This document shows positions 37,760 to 49,800 of a DNA stretch of 64,000 nucleotides, in pieces; the first letter of the stretch is position 1, and every line of letters begins with the position of its first letter. The position numbers and the translations under genes are program-made. The notes beneath the pieces are model-generated. The model saw nothing but the letters and a program-made list of their open reading frames with translations. It searched no databases and was not told where the DNA came from. The stretch is from Chrysaora quinquecirrha (taxonomy: Eukaryota; Cnidaria; Scyphozoa; Semaeostomeae; Pelagiidae), in assembly GCA_014526335.1 (NCBI GenBank), contig JACTAT010000051.1, positions 2,208,411-2,272,410 of the forward strand, read 5' to 3'.

Positions 37760-39639
37760 TTAACTTCGGAATAATTCCTGCGCCATCATTTCTCTCATTT
37801 CGTGCTTTTTAACCTTTCCCGTTACCGTTAGCGGGTATTCATGGACAAATTTGATATATCTTGGTATCTTAAAATGCGATATTTTTTCTCTGCAATAATC
37901 TTTGATTTCCTCAGGAGATGAATTAACGCCATCATGCAGCCTAATCCATGCGGCAATTTCTTCACCCATTCTGTCATCTGGGACGCCAAATACATGAACA
38001 TCTTTGATTTTAGGGTGTGTATGTAAGAATTCTTCAATTTCCTTGGGGTAGATATTCTCACCCCCTCTTATCACCATATCCTTTGCTCTTCCAATTATCT
38101 GACAATAACCATTTTCATCCATAACACCCAAGTCTCCAGAATAGAGCCAACCCTTCTCATCAAGCACCTCCTTTGTCTTTTGTTCATCACCCCAGTACCC
38201 CTTCATCACTCCATGCCCCCTAAAGCACAATTCCCCAGGGGTATTCACAGGAACAACTCTCCTTTCTGAATCAACAATTTTGACTTCTGTAGCTGGAAAT
38301 GGCTGGCCAACACTGGACACTCGTTTATCAAATGGATCATGACGTTTTGTTATATTTGTAATTGGACTTGCTTCTGTCTGTCCATATACGATTGTTATTT
38401 CTTTACAATTCATTTTAAAGATCACTTGTTTCATGATTTCTTCAGGGCATTGCGCCCCTGCCATTACCCCTGTTCTTAAGTTGGAAAAATCACAATCATT
38501 GAATTCAGGAGCATTCAACATGTCAATGAACATTGTTGGAGTTCCATATATAGAAGTGCATTTTCTTTGTGTATGGCATTCAATGCCTTACTGGCATTAA
38601 ATCCTCTGCTGGGAAAGACTGCAGTTGCACCACTTAACATTGCTGCAAGGCTTCCTAATACCATGCCAAAACAATGATACAAAGGAACAGGTATACAAAT
38701 TTTTGTATTTTCTCGATAATAATCCAAAGTTTGACAAAGAAAACTGGCATTGTTTAGAATATTATGATGTGTCAAAGTTGCACCTTTTGGACTTCCTGTG
38801 GTACCTGATGTAAACTGAATGTTAATGGGCTCATCAAAATGTAACGTTGATTGCAAACTTTCTAGAGCATGATGCTCTTCAATGCCACCTAAATGCATCA
38901 CATCGGGCAATGTGAAGCATCCAGGTTTTGCATCACCTTCCGTTAAAATAACATGCTGCAATTCAGGCAGCTCTTCACATTTCAGCTGCCCTGGTTGGCA
39001 TTTTTTCAGTTCTGGTGTGATCTCTGATAACAATTCGTAATAATTTGATGTTTTAAATTGTGGCATCATGATCAGTGCCTTGCATCCAACTTTATTCAAA
39101 GCATACTTTAATTCAAATGCTCTGTATGCTGGGTTAATATTAACCATAATCATTCCAGCAAATGCCGTTGCATATTGAACTAGTAACCATTCAAGGCAAT
39201 TTGCACCCCAGATCCCAACTCTGTCTCCCTTTTTCAGCCCAAGGGACACTAACCCAGTAGCAAGTTTCTCAGCTTTGTCCCTGAAATCTGCATAGCTTAT
39301 TCTGACCCCATCTTCAAGAAAAACAGCAAATTCCCTATCAGGATAGATTTCGGAAATTTTGTTTAATTTCTGACTTGTTGTCTCACCAATCAAGGGTCTC
39401 AGGGCTAAGCCCTGTGCATAACTCTGCTTGATAGTTGCATCGACATGTTGGTGTCTTCCTGTTCCTGCAGGGAATGCTGCTAGGCCAAACCTTGTCTTGC
39501 GACTTCTTTTAGTTTGTAAAGGGGAGCCATTACACGCTTCTTGCTTTTTTGTTGAAAGTAGATACAGCGACCTCACAGGGAGCTGACATCTTCTGGTAAA
39601 ATCTGGTATGGAGCGACGGAATGATGGTATTTTCAACAT
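37760..39639 (-). CDS. ACSF2: Medium-chain acyl-CoA synthetase ACSF2, mitochondrial, single exon, one frameshift
   Basis: ACSF2 activates fatty acids to acyl-CoA via an acyl-AMP intermediate in mitochondria. The start at 39639 gives a mitochondrial-type presequence, MLKIPSFRRSIPDFTRR; the frame is open upstream to 39816 but without family similarity. Motifs in order: P-loop-like FTSGTTGSPKGAT, YGQTEASP, GELCFRGHGVMKGYW, the adenylation YSGDLG, GRAKDMVIRGGENIYP hinge and the TVTGKVKKHEM lysine near the end. Joined length is about 626 aa, close to human ACSF2 (615). The reading frame breaks at the A-run complementary to 38561-38564: the first frame runs to a stop at 38515 and the second continues to 37760. 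One added A restores the expected KEKCTSIYGTPT passage. There are no introns, unlike vertebrate ACSF2 and the neighbours here, so it may be an old retrogene or an intron-loss gene. No other defects are seen, so an assembly indel is the likelier cause. Confidence 0.88.
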
Positions 39640-39843
39640 AACTAAAATCAGAGCCAAAACTCCAGCTTCAGCCTCAGCCAACGGAGAGAAGAGAGCACTG
39701 AGCAGTTGGACAAGAGATGATGATAGAGAAACAAAGCGGAAGTAAATTTGATAAACATTACAAGCCTCGTTTTCATACGTCAGCGGAAGTGGCGTGAAAC
39801 GCATGCTCCTTCCCATGCTTCCTTTTCACACTTGCAAGCAACA
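39640..39843. promoter_or_regulatory. Bidirectional promoter between ACSF2 and eIF4A3
   Basis: The two start codons are head to head, 204 bp apart. There is no TATA box. The eIF4A3 start context is CAACAATGGCGGAC, a good Kozak-like site with an ATGGCGG element typical of housekeeping promoters. Shared control is inferred from the arrangement. Confidence 0.5.
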
Positions 39844-42800
39844 ATGGCGGACAGTAGAAGAGAGCGTCGTGTTATTGCTGAAGATGATTCTAAAATTGTC
39901 TTTGAAACATCCGAGGAAGTCTCTGTTACACCAACCTTTGACTCTATGAAAATTAGAGAAGACCTCCTTCGTGGAATTTATGCATACGGTAAGGCTGAAA
40001 TTGATAAAATTAAATCAACATTTTGGCTAGGCCCAAAATGCAAAAAATTAAAAATGGCGGGGATTTTTAGGTAATATTCTTGATTGAGTTTCTCTAAACG
40101 AATTCACTACTTTAAAGCAACAAAATTTCAAATTTAAGGTTTTGAAAGACCATCAGCAATTCAACAAAGAGCGATCCTTCCAATTGTGCGTGGCAGGGAT
40201 GTCATTGCTCAGTAAGTAACTTTTTTGGTTCAACTGCAGTTTAGGGGTCCCTAGTTACCAGCATTGTGTAGTCTATGTGGCCTAGTGACATATTGGGGGC
40301 TGCCGCCCCCAAACCCCCACTTTAACAGTGTACACGTTGCAAATTTATCACAAATCTTACCTGCATTGACGAAAGCTGTTCATGAGAAGGATTTATTAGA
40401 GTTCCAAAGAGTTAATTTTTCACCGGTCGCCATTTTTATTTTTCGTTCTTTCTGCTCGCGCTATTTCGAATGTTATCAAAATAGAGTTTGATTACAATAA
40501 TACAGGTAACTAGGGACCCCTAAACTGCATTCTTACACTTTTTTTACCAAACATAGCTGAAAATCTTGCTCAAAGGCAAAGCCTAGTATAGTAGTCCAGC
40601 CATAACGGTAAAGTTTGCACTTCATCTTGATGAATGCTGCATGTTTAGCTCCTTGCATGTCAGTCTGTGGAGTATGGTGTTGGAAAATTTGCTCCTACTC
40701 ACAGTCCAGTCGGCTAATTGTGGCACTTTTCGCTGAGATCTTCGATCTTGGATGTGCAGAGCCTGGAGTACTTCAGTTTGGATGTGTCAACTCTGTTGAA
40801 TTCTATTCAGATGCACCATGTGCACCCTTGGGTTGCCACCTCAGATGCCTTTCTGCCATATTCTGGAGGCTGGCTCATAGTCTCTTATTGTTTGACCTAT
40901 TGTCATCTAAATTAGTCTATTGTTTTCCAAATCTGCTGGCAATGACATGTTGGCTAAAACTTGCATGTGTTCCAGCCTTGAGTGTGGTACCTGGTACCTA
41001 TAGCTGCAAGAGCGAGTGAAATAATAGAACAATAGAACATAACAATGGAAATGTGTATTTTCAGCTTTCAAAAATCCTTAGAATTAAGTACACATTGAAA
41101 TAAGCATGGGAGCCTTTACTAACGAGTGCAAGATTTCCTATCGAGAGTGCAAGTCATGTATATCTTAAAGGAATTACTGCAAGTGAATATCTTGAATAAT
41201 GATAATTTTCTCCTTTTTGTTTCAGAGCACAGTCTGGTACTGGAAAAACTGCAACATTTTCAATTTCTGCATTACAAGTAGTTGAAACAAAAGTAAGTGA
41301 AAAAATTGTTAAACATTCCTATTTTTGTGTTTTGAGCATTCAATCTTGAGTGTGATGTTAAATTAAAACTGTTATATGAGTCCTAGTTATTGCTCCTCCA
41401 GCCTTGAATATCACACTACCAAGATTGTGAGAAATAGCAGAAATATCTGTGGGAATGCTAAGAAATTCCAAAGATTTTGTATGTCCAAAGATGTTTCTGC
41501 TATTTCTCCCAATTTTGAAGTTTTGTCAACTCATGACTACTACCAGGATTGCTCAAACTGAGATGTTATACTTATCAAGTTTTTGTAAAGCATTTTGCTA
41601 AAGTTTGTTTTTTTGGACAAAAAAGAGTGGAATGTTTTCGTTCCTGTTTGAACAGCTTATTTTCTCATTCCATAACTTGGAGCAAGAATGGAACAGAACG
41701 ATTGTGTACCCGTGTGAATGGGGCAAAAATTAGCAGTCCTTTTACTATGCAACAAAATTCTGTAGGCTATTTCAGGACTAGATGCTACTAAGTTTTTTGA
41801 AAAAAATATTGGAGAAGCTTGATTAGTTAGTAGACCCCCAAACTGTTTAAATAGTTGAAATACAAGTCAATGTTTTTTCATGTTCTGGTAGTAATATTTT
41901 TATTTTTCTGTTGTAGTTGAGAGAAACGCAGGTTCTTGTACTTTCACCCACCAGAGAGCTAGCAACCCAAGTTCAAAAAGTAAGTTCAACGTTTTTGGTC
42001 TGTATTTATGTATCCTCGAGTTGCAAAATCAATACAAAACAGAGTTGTTAGTTGTTTGCACACAAAAGAGGTTTCATGCAGGTAAAGGAAGATGTTATTT
42101 TGAGAGGGGGCATGTCCACCCCAGTCGTCTCAAGGATCAATTTCCAATTCATCAAATTTTGGTGACAGAATGTTTGAGTTGGCAAAACATTAGCAACTTA
42201 GAAGTAAAAGAAAAAAATCAAAATTTGAATGAAGAAAATGGCATTTCTGACACTCTAGAGGCTTTGGTTCTAAAAATTTTCCTGGAAGTGAAGCCCTTTG
42301 ACCCCCAATTTTTGTTCCCTTCATTCGCATGACCACCCCATTATCTGTTGGCTGGTACTGCTTCTGATAATACATGAAACTAAAGATGACAGTAGAATTC
42401 TGATGATTATGATGATGATTATGATGATATTCCATGCCCATGATATATTGTTGTCTTTGTAGGTTATTTTGGCTCTGGGCGATTACATGAGCATTCAATG
42501 TCATTCATGTATTGGAGGCACAAATGTTGGAGAAGACATAAGAAAACTTGATTATGGCCAACATGTTGTTTCTGGTACACCTGGAAGAGTTTTTGGTGAG
42601 TAAGGTTCAAATAGTTACTTTCATATCGACCCTGTAAGCAGTTATCATTTACCAAAGAAGAAGTTTTTTACCAATCCTGAAGCCAAACAGTAAGGGAATC
42701 TAGATTTGTTTAAGTTTGTTCTTAAAACTTTGAATTCCTCAGATGTTTCTCATTATCTAAAAAATTGTCTGATAATCATTTATATATGTGCTCTTGATTG

Positions 42801-45800
42801 CAGATAAGTGTCAGTAAACTTGATTAGACCAAAAGAAAAAAGATTAACAATGCCTTTTTTAAGTTTCATTTCTTTTTGTTTTATAAATGTGTAATTTTTT
42901 AGACATGATAAAAAGAAAAAATCTAAGGACAAGATCAATAAAAATGTTGATTCTGGATGAAGCTGACGAAATGTTGAATAAAGGTAACATATTTGATATT
43001 GTTGGCTTGAGAATTACCCAAAATTGTTCACAGATCTATCACTCCAAGTTCATTGGCATTGGTATAAATCAATCACTTGATGCAAACTGAATTCTCATCA
43101 TGACAAAACTTGTTCTTGTGTAGAGAAGGCATGTTAAAGAACATTGTGAACAAAAGATCCCAAATTACAAGTTTTGAGTATTTGGCTTTTTTATTGCCTT
43201 TTAATTGCGAGTTCCGATTTTTTAGTAGATATTTTAGCTTATTTAAAGTATTTTAGCTTCACAACCCTCATTTTTTTCAAGCCCTTGACCTGACAACTTG
43301 TCTTTTAGGCTTCAAAGAGCAGATTTATGATGTATACAGATTCCTTCCTCCTGCAACCCAGGTAAGGCCCGAAAATGTGCTATTCTGTCAAAGACATTAT
43401 GTATCTTAACCATCTTTAATAGCATTCCATTGAACTGTCTGTCATAGATCATGCTGTATCTTTCCAGTAACTGATAATGCAACTTGATTACGTTTTTTTT
43501 TAACTTTTTGATATTTTTTCAGGTCGTTCTTGTTAGCGCTACTCTGCCTCATGAAATACTGGAAATGACCAACAAATTTATGACAGATCCTGTCAGGATC
43601 CTCGTGAAACGGTTAGTGATTTATAATCATCATAAACATCATCATAATTATTGTCATCATCACCATCATGATCAGTGTCATCGTCTTCAACATCACCATC
43701 GCCATCATCTTTATCATAATTGTCCTCTTCATTAGTATAATTGTAATCTTCATCAATATCGTCATCAACATAATCATCATCATCATCCTCGCCGTCGTCA
43801 TCAAAATCATCATCATCATCACCATCACCATCATCATCATCATCGTCGTTGTCATCATTTGAATATATGGCATCCCTAACACCACACATAAATCAATCAG
43901 TGCTAATCTGCTTATGTGACTTTTCGCCTAATTACGAAAAATTCCACACAATGAAGTTGACATATTTTCAAACAAACTTGAAGCTGGTATTCCTAACATT
44001 ATATGTAGTTTTTTTCACTATTTATCGCAATACAGTATATCTGCTCCACTCTATTTGACTACGTTATAGCTCCGAGGTTCCAGGCAGGGGTGCTATGTGC
44101 CTCGAAAATTTCGCAGAATTGATTAAATTGATAAGTGATTAATTGTTGCTTTGGTTTTTTGTTGTTTTATAGTGATGAATTGACCTTGGAAGGTATCAAA
44201 CAGTTCTTTGTTGCTGTAGAAAGAGAAGAATGGAAATTCGAAACACTTTGTGATTTGTATGACACTCTTACAATCACACAGGCAGTGATATTTGTAAATA
44301 CAAAGAGAAAGGTCGATTGGTTAACGGAGAAAATGGCCGAAGCGAATTTCACAGTTTCTGCAATGCATGGTGATATGCCACAGAAAGAACGCGAGGCAAT
44401 CATGAAAGAATTCCGAGGGGGACAAAGGTAGGCATTTCATCATGTACTTCTAACTCTTTAGCCCGTCAAGAGACAGATTGGAACTCCGGTATTAACTCCA
44501 GGCTTTTTTGCTTGGTGCAAATTCAGTAGAGGCACATACGTCCAAGGGGCTAGGGCATGCTCCCTTTGAAAGTTTTGTAAACAAGGTCTCTGGAATCTCG
44601 AATGGCGTAGAATGCATCTAGTTTACTGGAAAACTAGCTCCGTCTAGTCAATGTTGTAATTTTCTGGCTCAATTAGTCCTCATATGTAACCAACAGCGAT
44701 TTGGCAGGGAAAATATTTTTCTTTTATATCTTTGGATAATTTAATTTATCAAAATTGACAATACTATAGATGATATTGTTACATTGTACCAAGCAAACAC
44801 TAATTCGCGGCCAAGATAGTGCACGTGAAGGGTCGTTGCTATTTGTTTCAAGAAAGGGGGTAACCAGCATGAATATATCGGCTCAGTTGGCTTGACTAAG
44901 TGACATTGCCTTAAATTCTGTCAACTGGGCCTGTTTTGTGTCTCGGATCAATTACCCATAGATGACAAAAAACTCCGCATTGTTTGATTGCATCGTTTCG
45001 AAAGGGGGGATGAGATACCCACACTCACGCTATCTTAATGATAGCCCCGAGATATTTTAGTTCAAAGTTCAAAAAGGCCCTTTTTGGCTTTCGTTTATGC
45101 CTTGAGGATCCTTATTGTTTCCTTGTCGTATTGATTTCACACTGATAAACTTCCAATTCTCTCAGATCCACATACTGTACACTAGAAACATCTGAAGCTT
45201 TCTTTTTTCAGTCGTGTTTTGATTTCTACTGATTTGTGGGCAAGAGGCCTCGATGTTTCTCAAGTTTCATTGGTCATCAATTATGATTTGCCAAACAATC
45301 GTGAATTATACATTCACAGGTAATTTCAGTTTATTTCTTTCTGTTGTGGTAAAAAATGCTCGTTTTCTTTACACCTGTTTTTTTTGTTAAAGATTATCCT
45401 ATTAAAAAGTATGTATCCAGTACAATGGCTAGGCAAGTTGAGACATGAGATAGTCTGATGGGATGGTGATGGTACTCGATGGTACTAAAGGCTCTTAAAC
45501 AAGCTTTTTGAGGCACCAGTTTTTATACTGAAATCTGATCTACTATATCGACTTTCTTGACATTCGAAAGCAGTGCAATATTAAATGAATTCCACCAAAA
45601 CAGTGATATTGAAAGTGTGCCTATTCGGTAATTTTCCTGAAAATGCTTTACAGTGTATTTTTTTCTTTTGAAGAATCGGCCGATCGGGAAGATTTGGAAG
45701 GAAAGGTGTTGCAATAAATTTCGTGAAATCAGATGACATCCGTATCTTGAGGGATATTGAGCAATATTACAGTACACAAATTGATGAAATGCCCATGAAC

Positions 45801-46474
45801 AGTAAGCAATTATTCCATTTTTCAAACTTTTTGACATAATAACAATATAACATGGCATGCTGGAGCCAACATTTATTTGCAAGGGTGGAAAAACGAAGCG
45901 AACATCCTGAAATGTTACGGTACTTGTTGTCCCTCATCAAACTTCAACCGTCATCATCCAACATGGTGTTGGCTTGTCCAACAAGGTGAAGGTGAAGGTG
46001 AATTTGTGTTTTAGCGCCAGTCGCTAGGACCTCAGTAGTAGGTTAACTAATCGAGACCTCGACCCTGGCTGTGACGCTACCGTGGCTGGGCTGGAACCCT
46101 GACCACACCGAGCTCTTGACACCACGGGTCAGCTGGATTACACCACGAGGCCACAGCACCTTCAAATGGCCAAAACTGCTAACATTTTGTACAACATGGA
46201 TATTAGCCAATTTTGGGTGAAGTTTATGCATGCTACGTTTGAACTGGGCTCAAGTGCATTAATCTTTCGTTTTACCAGTCTTTAATTTCCTTGTTCACGT
46301 AACGGCATACCCGAATCCTCTCTTTTTTGTTGGATATTCACTGTTAATAATCTTTATTTTCTGCATTGGGAAACTCATTACTTGATCATTTTCTATACAA
46401 CACAAATAATCTCTATGATATGTAAGTTCATTGAATTCTACCTATATCTTTTAACAGTTGCTGATCTTGTGTAA
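39844..46474 (+). CDS. EIF4A3: Eukaryotic initiation factor 4A-III, DEAD-box ATPase of the exon junction complex, 12 exons
   Basis: eIF4A3 clamps spliced mRNA in the exon junction complex in the nucleus. Exons: 39844-39988, 40139-40211, 41226-41292, 41917-41979, 42463-42595, 42903-42983, 43309-43361, 43523-43611, 44173-44427, 45212-45319, 45674-45801, 46458-46474. All joins are in phase, giving 403 aa (human 411). Helicase motifs in order: Q motif [18 protein letters not shown], Ia [48 protein letters not shown]; the C-terminus is DEMPMN...ADLV. The segment [20 protein letters not shown] is the conserved eIF4A3 linker and, with WARGLD, separates it from eIF4A1/2. Only the N-terminal tail is shorter and diverged. 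No frameshift is needed here, unlike in nearby genes. Introns carry a perfect-TIR element and a CAT microsatellite. Confidence 0.97.
40235..40529. mobile_element. 295-bp element with perfect 25-bp terminal inverted repeats
   Basis: It lies in the second eIF4A3 intron. The left end reads TGCAG followed by TTTAGGGGTCCCTAGTTACC, and the right end is its exact reverse complement over 25 bases. The interior (GGGGGCTGCCGCCCCCAAAC and AT-rich flanks) is non-coding beyond a chance 75-codon frame. It fits a recent MITE. The outer TGCA on both sides could be a 4-bp target duplication or part of the TIR. I see no second copy in the window. Confidence 0.75.
43618..43860. repeat. CAT/ATC trinucleotide microsatellite in an eIF4A3 intron
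   Basis: An imperfect array of CAT units fills the 5' part of the intron 43612-44172. Open frames of poly-Asp, Met/Ile or His type on both strands across it are artefacts. Confidence 0.9.
45985..46162 (-). mobile_element. tRNA-derived SINE (family 2), fullest copy, minus strand
   Basis: On the minus strand it starts GGTGCTGTGGCCTCGTGGTG (A box TGGCCTCGTGG). It has a B box GGTTCCAGCCC and the body CAGGGTCGAGGTCTCGATTA, and it ends in AATTCACCTTCACC repeats. It lies in the last eIF4A3 intron. Copies at 17528 and 12757 are progressively shorter at the 5' side. Confidence 0.78.
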
Positions 46475-46859
46475 GGCGAAAACTAAAGACAATCGATGAG
46501 ACAAAGCCATTGTTGGACGTTTATCATATAAAACAACATCTAACAAGAATCGTTAAGATATCATGGCATCATGGCATTAAGAGGACACAGTGACCTTTGC
46601 ATTATTTAGCGGCTTCAGCTACATTTATGTAAACTATTTTTTATTTTTCTCTTTGAAGTTTTCATTTTCATTCAAGTTAGAAACAATTTTCGTTCTTTAT
46701 TGAAGAAAAAACAACTTCTTTACCATACAATGGAAGGACCTAGAACGGTCACCTCTAAATATCGGACACCTCCGAAGAACGGACAAATATATTTCCTTCT
46801 TGAAGGACATTTCGTTGCTAACCTAAAGATATTTTCGTTGATAACGAGTATATTTAGAA
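46475..46859. other. eIF4A3 3' flank with a family B MITE fragment
   Basis: No gene. At about 46733-46800 the sequence GACCTAGAACGGTCACCTCT then ACACCTCCGAAGAACGGACA matches one end of the family B element at 18976, without a visible opposite end. I find no clear AATAAA for eIF4A3 in this stretch. Confidence 0.45.
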
Positions 46860-49800
46860 TAAAAATTTTATCACTAGGTATCACATGCATAAATCATATC
46901 TTAATAGCCTCCCAGGGGCAGATAAAGTCTTTTTATGTCAAATTTCATGGAATTTAATGCGAAACTTTCGCAAAAAAATCGCAAAAAGGCAAGTCTATAG
47001 CCTTGCCAAATGGCCAAAAATCGGCCACAATCAGAGGTATTAAAAACTTGCTTTTTTTCAAAAATAATGCCCAGATTTATCTCAAACTGCCTTAATAGTC
47101 TTTTAGGGGTAAATAAAGTCTTTTTACATAATATTTGATCGAATTTGTGAGAAAAATTCTCCACCAGAAAATCGCCAAAAAGGCAAGTCTATAGCCTTGC
47201 TAAAGGGCCAAAAATCGGCCAAAATTAGGGGTTTTTAAAACTTGCTTTTTTTTTCAAGAATAATTCCCAGATTTATCTCAAACTGCCTGAATAGCCTTCT
47301 AGGGGTAAATAAAGTCTTTTAAAATAATATTTGATCGAATTTGGGAGAAAATTCTCAACCAGAAAATCGCCAAAAAGGCAAGTCTATAGCCTTGCCAAAT
47401 GGCCAAAAATCGGCCGAAATCAGGGGTTTTAAAAACTTTCTTTTTTCTTAAAAGATATTTAGTAAATCCTCCTAAATAGCCCCTGAATAGCCTCTAGGGG
47501 GTAAATAGGGTGTTTTTCTATCAAATTGGGACCAGTTTGAGTAAGAAAATTTTTCCCCAAAAATCGCCAAAAAGGTAAGTCTATAGCCTTGCCAAATGGC
47601 CAAAAATCGGCCGAAATCAGGGGTTTTAAAAACTTACTTTTTTCTTCAAAAATATTTAGTAAATCCTCCTAAATACCCCCTGAATAGCCTCTAGGGGGTA
47701 AATAGGGTGTTTTTTCTATCAAATTGGGACCAGTTTGAGTAAGAAAATTTTTCCTCGAAAATCGCTAAAAAGGTAAGTCTATAGCCTTGCCAAATGGCCA
47801 AAAACCAAAAATCAGCCAAAATCAATGGTTTTAAAAACTTACTTTTTTCTTCAAAAATATTTAGTTAATCCTCCTAAATAGCCCCTGAATAGCCTCTAGG
47901 GGGTAAATAGGGTGTTTTTCTATCAAATTGGGACCAGTTTGAGTAAGAAAATTTTTCCCCAAAAATCGCCAAAAAGGTAAGTCTATAGCCTTGCCAAATG
48001 GCCAAAAATCGGCCGAAATCAGGGGTTTTAAAAACTTGGTTTTTTCTTCAAAAATATTTAGTAAATCCTCCTAAATACCCCCTGAATAGCCTCTAGGGGG
48101 TAAATAGGGTGTTTTTCTATCAAATTGGGACCAGTTTGAGTAAGAAAATTTTTCCCCAAAAATCGCCAAAAAGGTAAGTCTATAGCCTTGCCAAATGGCC
48201 AAAAATCGGCCGAAATCAGGGTTTTAAAAACTTGGTTTTTCTTCAAAATATTTAGTAAATCCTCCTAAATACCCCCTGAATAGCCTCTAGGGGGTAAATA
48301 GGGTGTTTTTCTATCAAATTGGGACCAGTTTGAGTAAGAAAATTTTTCCTCAAAAATCGCCAAAAAGGTAAGTCTATAGCCTTGCCAAATGGCCCAAATT
48401 CGGCCGAAATCAGGGGTTTTAAAAACTTGGTTTTTTCTTCAAAAATATTTAGTAAATCCTCCTAAATAACCCCTGAATAGCCTCTAGGGGGTAAATAAGG
48501 TGTTTTTCTATCAAATTGGGACCAGTTTGAGTAAGAAAATTTTCCCCGAAAAATCGCCAAAAAGGTAAGTCTATAGCCTTGCCAAATGGCAAAAAATCGG
48601 CCGAAATCAGGGGTTTTAAAAACTTGGTTTTTTCTTCAAAAATATTTAGTAAATCCTCCTAAATACCCCTGAATAGCCTCTAGGGGTAAATAAGGTGTTT
48701 TTCTATCAAATTGGGACCAGTTTGAGTAAGAAAATTTTTCCCCAAAAATCGCAAAAAACTAAGTCTATAGCCTTACCAAATGCCCAAAAATCGGCCAAAA
48801 TCAATGGTTTTAAAAACTTACTTTTTTCTACAAAAATATTTAGTAAATCCTCCTAAATACCCCTGAATAGCCTCTAGGGGGTAAATAGGGTGTTTTTCTA
48901 TCAAATTGGGACCAGTTTGAGTAAGTAAATTTTTCACCAAAAATCGCCAAAAAGGTAAGTCTATACCCTTACCAAATGGCCCAAATTCGGCCGAAATCAG
49001 GGGTTTTAAAAACTTGGTTTTTTCTTCAAAAATATTTAGTAAGTCCTCCTAAATAACCCCTGAATAGCCTCTAGGGGGTAAATAAGGTGTTTTTCTATCA
49101 AATTGGGACCAGTTTGAGTAAGAAAATTTTTCCCCAAAAATCGCAAAAAGGTAAGTCTATACCCTTACCAAATGCCCAAAAATCGGCCAAAATCAATGGT
49201 TTTAAAAACTTACTTTTTTCTTCAAAAATATTTAGTAAATCCTCCTAAATACCCCTGAATAGCCTCTAGGGGGTAAATAGGGTGTTTTTCTATCAAATTG
49301 GGACCAGTTTGAGTAAGAATATTTTTCCGCAAAAATCGCCAAAAAGGTAAGTCTATAGCCTTGCCAAATGGCCCGAAATCGTCCGAAATCAGGGGTTTTA
49401 AAAACTTGCTTTTTTCTTCAAAAATATTTAGTAAATCCTCCTAAATACCCCCTGAATAGCCTCTAGGGGGTAAATAAGGTGTTTTTCTATCAAATTGGGA
49501 CCAGTTTGAGTAAGAAAATTTTTCCCCAAAAATCGCAAAAAAGCCAAGTCTATAGCCTTGCAAAATGCCCAAAAATCAGCCAAAATCAATGGTTTTAAAA
49601 ACTTACTTTTTTCTTCAACAATATTTAGTAAATCCTCCTAAATACCCCCTGAATAGCCTCTAGGGGGTAAATAGGGTGTTTTTCTTTCAAATTGGGACCA
49701 TTTTGAGTAAGAAAATATTTCCCAAAAAATCGCCAAAAAGGTAAGTCTATAGCCTTGCCAAATGGCCAAAAATAGGCCGAAATCAGGGGTTTTAAAAACT

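Noticed and set aside
39640..39816. N-terminal extension of ACSF2 from the ATG at 39816
   Set aside because: The frame is open, but the extra residues lack similarity and would run close to the eIF4A3 start. The ATG at 39639 gives a mitochondrial presequence and the family's length.
43593..43889. Poly-Asp, poly-Met/Ile and His-rich open frames on both strands
   Set aside because: These are translations of a CAT microsatellite within an eIF4A3 intron.
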